A stretch of 64,000 nucleotides of DNA, taken from assembly GCA_044225825.1 (NCBI GenBank), contig JBGAIB010000005.1, forward strand, positions 310,001 to 374,000. Reading direction: 5' to 3'. This stretch comes from Bog-950 sp044225825. GTDB taxonomy: Bacteria > Bacteroidota > Bacteroidia > Chitinophagales > LD1. Shown in pieces: positions 60,918 to 64,000 of the stretch (position 1 is its first letter; every line of letters begins with the position of its first letter). Both the position numbers and the translations under genes were made by a program. Below the pieces are notes generated by a model. That model did not search any database. It worked only from the letters and a program-made list of their open reading frames with translations, and was not told where the DNA came from.

Positions 60918-61940
60918 TCAAAAAGGATTGGCCAGTTCGGGATCACTCAAATAGCTCGTATCAGTAAGTGTTTGCAAAAATTGAATTAAATCAACTTTCT
61001 CCTGCTGGGTAAGTTGTAATCCTTGTTCTTTACTGGGTTGTGCCATTATGGGGTCTATGTTAGGTGAATTTTGGTGGACTCCACTGTTATAAAATTCTAT
61101 AACCTCCGTTAAGGTAGTGAATCGTCCATCATGCATAAACTGATGCCTTAGAGCGCAATTTCTTAATGTGGGGGTTTTAAATTTACCTAGATCATGGGGG
61201 TTACCGGAAAAGGCATAATAACCAGGATTGGATGGGTCTATTAGACTATCAAGACCATTATTATGTAACCGGTTATCGGTTAACAGGATTTCATTATGAC
61301 AATGAAAACAGTCGCCTTTTTCACTGGCGAAGATAATCATACCATTTCTCTCATGAGGATTTAGAGCTAATTCTCCTCTGCGATACCGATCAAATTTGGA
61401 ATTCCCCGAGATAAGGATTCTGAAAAACTGTGCCAGTGCCTTAGCTACCTCGAAAGAAGTAATTTCTTCCACTCCATAAGCTTGATAAAATAGTTGTCTA
61501 TAGGTAGCATTATTATTTAGTTTTTGAATGTCAGAGCCAAAAAAAACATCAACCTCAAATAGCATTATTTGCTCTAGGCTTCCAGTTTGACTACCATTCC
61601 ATAAGTAGGTGTCATTCCAGCCGAGATTGATATGTGGTAATATCGGAGTTTGGCTATTAGATAGATCGGTGAATCCATTTTGCTGAAGATGGCAAGTACT
61701 ACATGAGCGGCCGTCACTTGAAAGAATAGGATCGTAATAAAGCCGACGACCAAGAGATATACGTTCCAAGCTCATTGCATTGTTTTCAGGAACCAACATT
61801 GCGGGGAAACGCATAGGTATCTTTAACTGGTACGGCGTAAAGCATATTGAAGATGCATTGTCTTTTTTGCATCCGGAAAGAACCAGACTCACAATTAGAA
61901 TAAGGAGAGCATATTTAATTGCCAAAAACATCGCTTCCAT
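60918..61940 (-). CDS. Di-haem cytochrome c peroxidase (MauG/MbnH-like) lipoprotein
   Basis: A protein of about 340 residues with a lipoprotein signal ('ALLILIVSLVLSGC'). Two c-type haem sites are visible: CSTCH (about residues 80-84) and CFHCH (about 211-215), with the family motif 'TPTLRNCALRHQFMHDGRF'. Members include bacterial peroxidases, MauG and MbnH. It directly follows an MbnP-like gene, and MbnH oxidises a tryptophan of MbnP (established for the methanobactin pair). The start is uncertain: ATG at 61940 or 61931, or 61970. The first two overlap the upstream gene. Confidence 0.88.
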   Translation of the reverse strand: MEAMFLAIKYALLILIVSLVLSGCKKDNASSICFTPYQLKIPMRFPAMLVPENNAMSLERISLGRRLYYDPILSSDGRSCSTCHLQQNGFTDLSNSQTPILPHINLGWNDTYLWNGSQTGSLEQIMLFEVDVFFGSDIQKLNNNATYRQLFYQAYGVEEITSFEVAKALAQFFRILISGNSKFDRYRRGELALNPHERNGMIIFASEKGDCFHCHNEILLTDNRLHNNGLDSLIDPSNPGYYAFSGNPHDLGKFKTPTLRNCALRHQFMHDGRFTTLTEVIEFYNSGVHQNSPNIDPIMAQPSKEQGLQLTQQEKVDLIQFLQTLTDTSYLSDPELANPF

Positions 61941-62634
61941 TGTTCTTAAGTTTATACATAGAAGTATCATTGCTCATTGTATAGTTTCCATCTGTTTCAA
62001 AATTGTAAATTACGGGGTTACGGAACCATTCATTAATGTTCATCGTTAAGGTAATAGCAGTAGAACGTCCAGATTCGATCATAATATCACGATTAAGAGT
62101 TATGGTGATTAGATTCTTTCCTTTGCCTAAGTGCATGGCAAATCCATAGCTACCAACACCATCAACTGCGTGCCCTTCCAATTTCATAAAGTGATAACCA
62201 CCACCCATCATGTTTGGCCAGGCCATATTTACGTTATCAATAGTCGCAGGTAAAGCATCTGTGATGTTATGAGTTGAATCAAGACCGACAAAAAAGGTTA
62301 TTTGATCATACTGCCCTACGGGAATCTCATAAAATGTGCAATTACTAAGGTTCGAATTGAATGCATCTAGATAATATACCCCCTTAGGGCAATAATATTC
62401 CCCACCTTTTTTTCTAAAAATAAAACCAGAAAGGTAGTAATTGAGCTTGGTTATGCTATACTTATTCCCTGCGTCGTTTGTATAGAGAAGGCTATCATAA
62501 AGTAGATTTTGTCCGTCTACGATATGATTAATAGTTGTCTGAAGAGTACCGTTGTTTGATACTTGTTTTTTGCAAGAGACAAAAAGGGGAATGGCGCAGA
62601 TCAAGCACCACAATATATAAGTTAAATATTTCAT
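61915..62634 (-). CDS. MbnP family (copper-binding) lipoprotein
   Basis: A 239-residue lipoprotein (signal 'YILWCLICAIPLFVSC') of the MbnP type. Family features: 'YSITKLNYYLSGF', 'LDSTHNI', and 'VNMAWPNMMGGGYHFMKLEG', which contains the Trp-Pro segment. MbnP proteins bind copper and carry a modified tryptophan in the known example. It overlaps the di-haem peroxidase start by about 26 bp, which supports a functional pair. Confidence 0.85.
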   Translation of the reverse strand: MKYLTYILWCLICAIPLFVSCKKQVSNNGTLQTTINHIVDGQNLLYDSLLYTNDAGNKYSITKLNYYLSGFIFRKKGGEYYCPKGVYYLDAFNSNLSNCTFYEIPVGQYDQITFFVGLDSTHNITDALPATIDNVNMAWPNMMGGGYHFMKLEGHAVDGVGSYGFAMHLGKGKNLITITLNRDIMIESGRSTAITLTMNINEWFRNPVIYNFETDGNYTMSNDTSMYKLKNNGSDVFGN

Positions 62635-62776
62635 GGTCGCAAATTTGTTGGGATCGAACCGAGAGAGAAATGATATAGATCAGAAAACTTGTTGTATTTT
62701 GGCATTTCTTAACTTGCAAGAGATCTTAAAACCTCCAAAGATGGATTTTGAGCGTTGGGAATCATAAAGCAAGGAC

Positions 62777-63355
62777 TTAGTGGTAGAGATTTTCTATAGC
62801 TTCCAATGTTTCCTTAGGATCGATAGAGAGTCCTACTTGTTGGTGGACAATAACACCTGCTGGATCTATTACGTGGATTATGTTGGAATGATCAATGCCA
62901 TTTTCCGCACTTTTTTTGAAGCGTACATCCAGCACATTGGCAAGTTCCATAACATTATCGACGGTGCTGGTTAACAGGGTCCATCGGGTAAGATCCAGGT
63001 GATGATCAACAGCAAACTGCTTTAATTTTTCGGGCGTGTCGCGATCGGGGTCCATGCTAATAAGCACAAAGTTAATTTCGCCGGGGTGTTTTTGTTCTAC
63101 TTCTGTTTCAATACGCTGTAAGTCGGCTGTAATACGCGGACAAGCCGAGCGGCAGGAAGTAAAGATCATAGCATACAAATTGATTTTGCCTCCAAAGTCC
63201 TTCAAGTGAGCCGTTTTGCCATCCTGTGTTTTCCATTCCGAGTTAAGATTGTATATAGAATTCTCAGGCAATGGATCGGGTATTGTAAAATGTTTTTTCG
63301 ATTGGCAGGAGACCATGCATAAAAGCAGGACTGCAAAAAACAGAAGAATCCTCAT
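62777..63355 (-). CDS. SCO1/SenC family copper chaperone lipoprotein
   Basis: A 192-residue lipoprotein (signal 'LFFAVLLLCMVSC') with a thioredoxin fold. The copper site is complete: Cys68 and Cys72 in 'SCRSACP' and His156 in 'GIDHSN'. SCO proteins deliver copper to the CuA site of oxidases or to related enzymes. It lies 8 bp after the SUMF1-like gene in the same direction, with about 140 bp before the MbnP gene. Confidence 0.92.
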   Translation of the reverse strand: MRILLFFAVLLLCMVSCQSKKHFTIPDPLPENSIYNLNSEWKTQDGKTAHLKDFGGKINLYAMIFTSCRSACPRITADLQRIETEVEQKHPGEINFVLISMDPDRDTPEKLKQFAVDHHLDLTRWTLLTSTVDNVMELANVLDVRFKKSAENGIDHSNIIHVIDPAGVIVHQQVGLSIDPKETLEAIENLYH

Positions 63356-63363
63356 ACAAACGG

Positions 63364-64000
63364 TTAATGTTTAATAATAGTTTTAGCACAGCGAAATCCC
63401 AGATTGCTAACGGTGTATCGCGCTTTTAAACTGGCACGCATAGCGTTGCGCATAAATGCAGCGTAATTTTTCAAGTTTTTGGCATTCACCGCACCGGCAC
63501 CGCAAAACAAGTCTTTATCTAAACTGGCATCGCTGCGCGATTCACCTGAGGTAAGTGCCGAATTAAAATCCTGGGTCCATTCCCAAATTAGTCCGTGCAT
63601 ATCCCAAACACCGTAAATATTTTGGAACGTGCTGCCTATTTGCTTGATAGCTCTTTTAGGCGATGGCTTTGCGTACCAGTCGATAATACGTTGGTTAAAG
63701 CCGGAGTCAAGGGTTGCATTGGTTTTCTTTTCACTAGCCATTGCGGCAAATTCCCATTCCGCTACTGTAGGTAATCGTTTTCCTTGACATTCGCAATAGG
63801 TTTTGGCGGCGTACCAGCTTATGTAAACAACGGGAGCATTTGCCAGCATAGCCGAATCTTTGCCCAACTGTATCGCGTTGTTCCAATATTTAAGATAGGA
63901 GGAGTCGGCAAAAAGACTTTTTACGTGGCCTTTTTGCCAACTACCATTCCTTAAAACAAACTCTAAAAATTGATGGTTGCTAACGGGATAAATATCCAGT
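63364..64000 (-). CDS. Formylglycine-generating (SUMF1/FGE-sulfatase) family protein, partial
   Basis: A gene that enters from beyond the right edge; 212 codons are visible. It has the family blocks 'YPVSNHQFLEFV', 'NAPVVYISWYAAKTYCECQGKRLPTVAEWEFAA', 'GVWDMHGLIWEWTQDF' and 'NLGFRCAK'. Many members lack the catalytic Cys pair and act as other maturation or binding factors. The next gene is the SCO chaperone (8 bp), so a role in a copper enzyme pathway such as denitrification is possible (inference). Confidence 0.87.
   Translation of the reverse strand, partial: LDIYPVSNHQFLEFVLRNGSWQKGHVKSLFADSSYLKYWNNAIQLGKDSAMLANAPVVYISWYAAKTYCECQGKRLPTVAEWEFAAMASEKKTNATLDSGFNQRIIDWYAKPSPKRAIKQIGSTFQNIYGVWDMHGLIWEWTQDFNSALTSGESRSDASLDKDLFCGAGAVNAKNLKNYAAFMRNAMRASLKARYTVSNLGFRCAKTIIKH

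Overview
The window is chromosomal DNA from a member of the Bacteroidota, probably a Sphingobacteriia/Chitinophagia-type organism (the class is inference). Visible support: several secreted proteins end in type IX secretion (T9SS) sorting domains; there are many Bacteroidota-style lipoproteins; Shine-Dalgarno sites are scarce; several start sites have TAnnTTTG-type -7 elements; and intergenic repeats of the 'cttagtggcaaa' kind are present.

Layout. 0-2.3 kb: an Mla-type lipid transport operon (mlaE-mlaF-mlaD, the last cut by the window edge) and dps. 2.5-8.1 kb: envelope and stress genes (lipoproteins, an AsmA/DUF748-like protein, topoisomerase IB, CsbD, YihY, a low-affinity iron permease family protein, lipocalin). 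8.2-15.2 kb: signalling genes (a sigma-54 response regulator, two histidine kinases, a receiver protein). 15.4-18.4 kb: a repetitive secreted beta-solenoid protein. 18.6-21.7 kb: small stress-type genes, Ku and a short-chain dehydrogenase. 22 kb: tRNA-Ser and tRNA-Pro beside a decayed tRNA-like copy. 22.3-26.1 kb: SNase-like lipoprotein, scpB, atpG, atpA.

26.2-35.7 kb is the most unusual stretch. It is an AT-richer array of about 13 small unrelated genes in both orientations: lipoproteins, small membrane proteins, two YwqK/MORN-repeat proteins and short acidic proteins. Between them lie about ten copies or fragments of a palindromic repeat of roughly 70-95 bp. One copy (32.7 kb) is read in frame as the start of a short protein tip that stops 8 bp before the next gene. 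I read this as an array of orphan polymorphic-toxin tips and immunity genes, with the repeat as the shared recombination junction. The parent toxin gene is not in the window.

35.7-37.7 kb: an isolated small/large terminase pair. 37.9-45.1 kb: housekeeping genes (miaB, a sigma-54 activator, an SGNH hydrolase, purC, a PhoH-like ATPase, a SAM hydroxide adenosyltransferase, an ABM-domain protein). 45.2-49.6 kb: three secreted proteins, two of them nuclease-like. 49.8-53 kb: tRNA-Pro(GGG) followed by an accessory islet with HTH and ribbon-helix-helix proteins and a HamA-like putative nuclease whose translationally coupled partner is truncated to 23 codons. 53.2-57.9 kb: a WG-repeat protein, a large T9SS protein and a collagen-like protein. 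57.9-60.9 kb has no intact gene: a nested inverted-repeat element, a 1.2 kb tract dense in ACTAT/ATAGT, and remnants of two IS3-family elements. 60.9-64 kb: a putative copper-handling operon (SUMF1-like protein, SCO, MbnP, MbnH-like di-haem peroxidase) that runs off the right edge.
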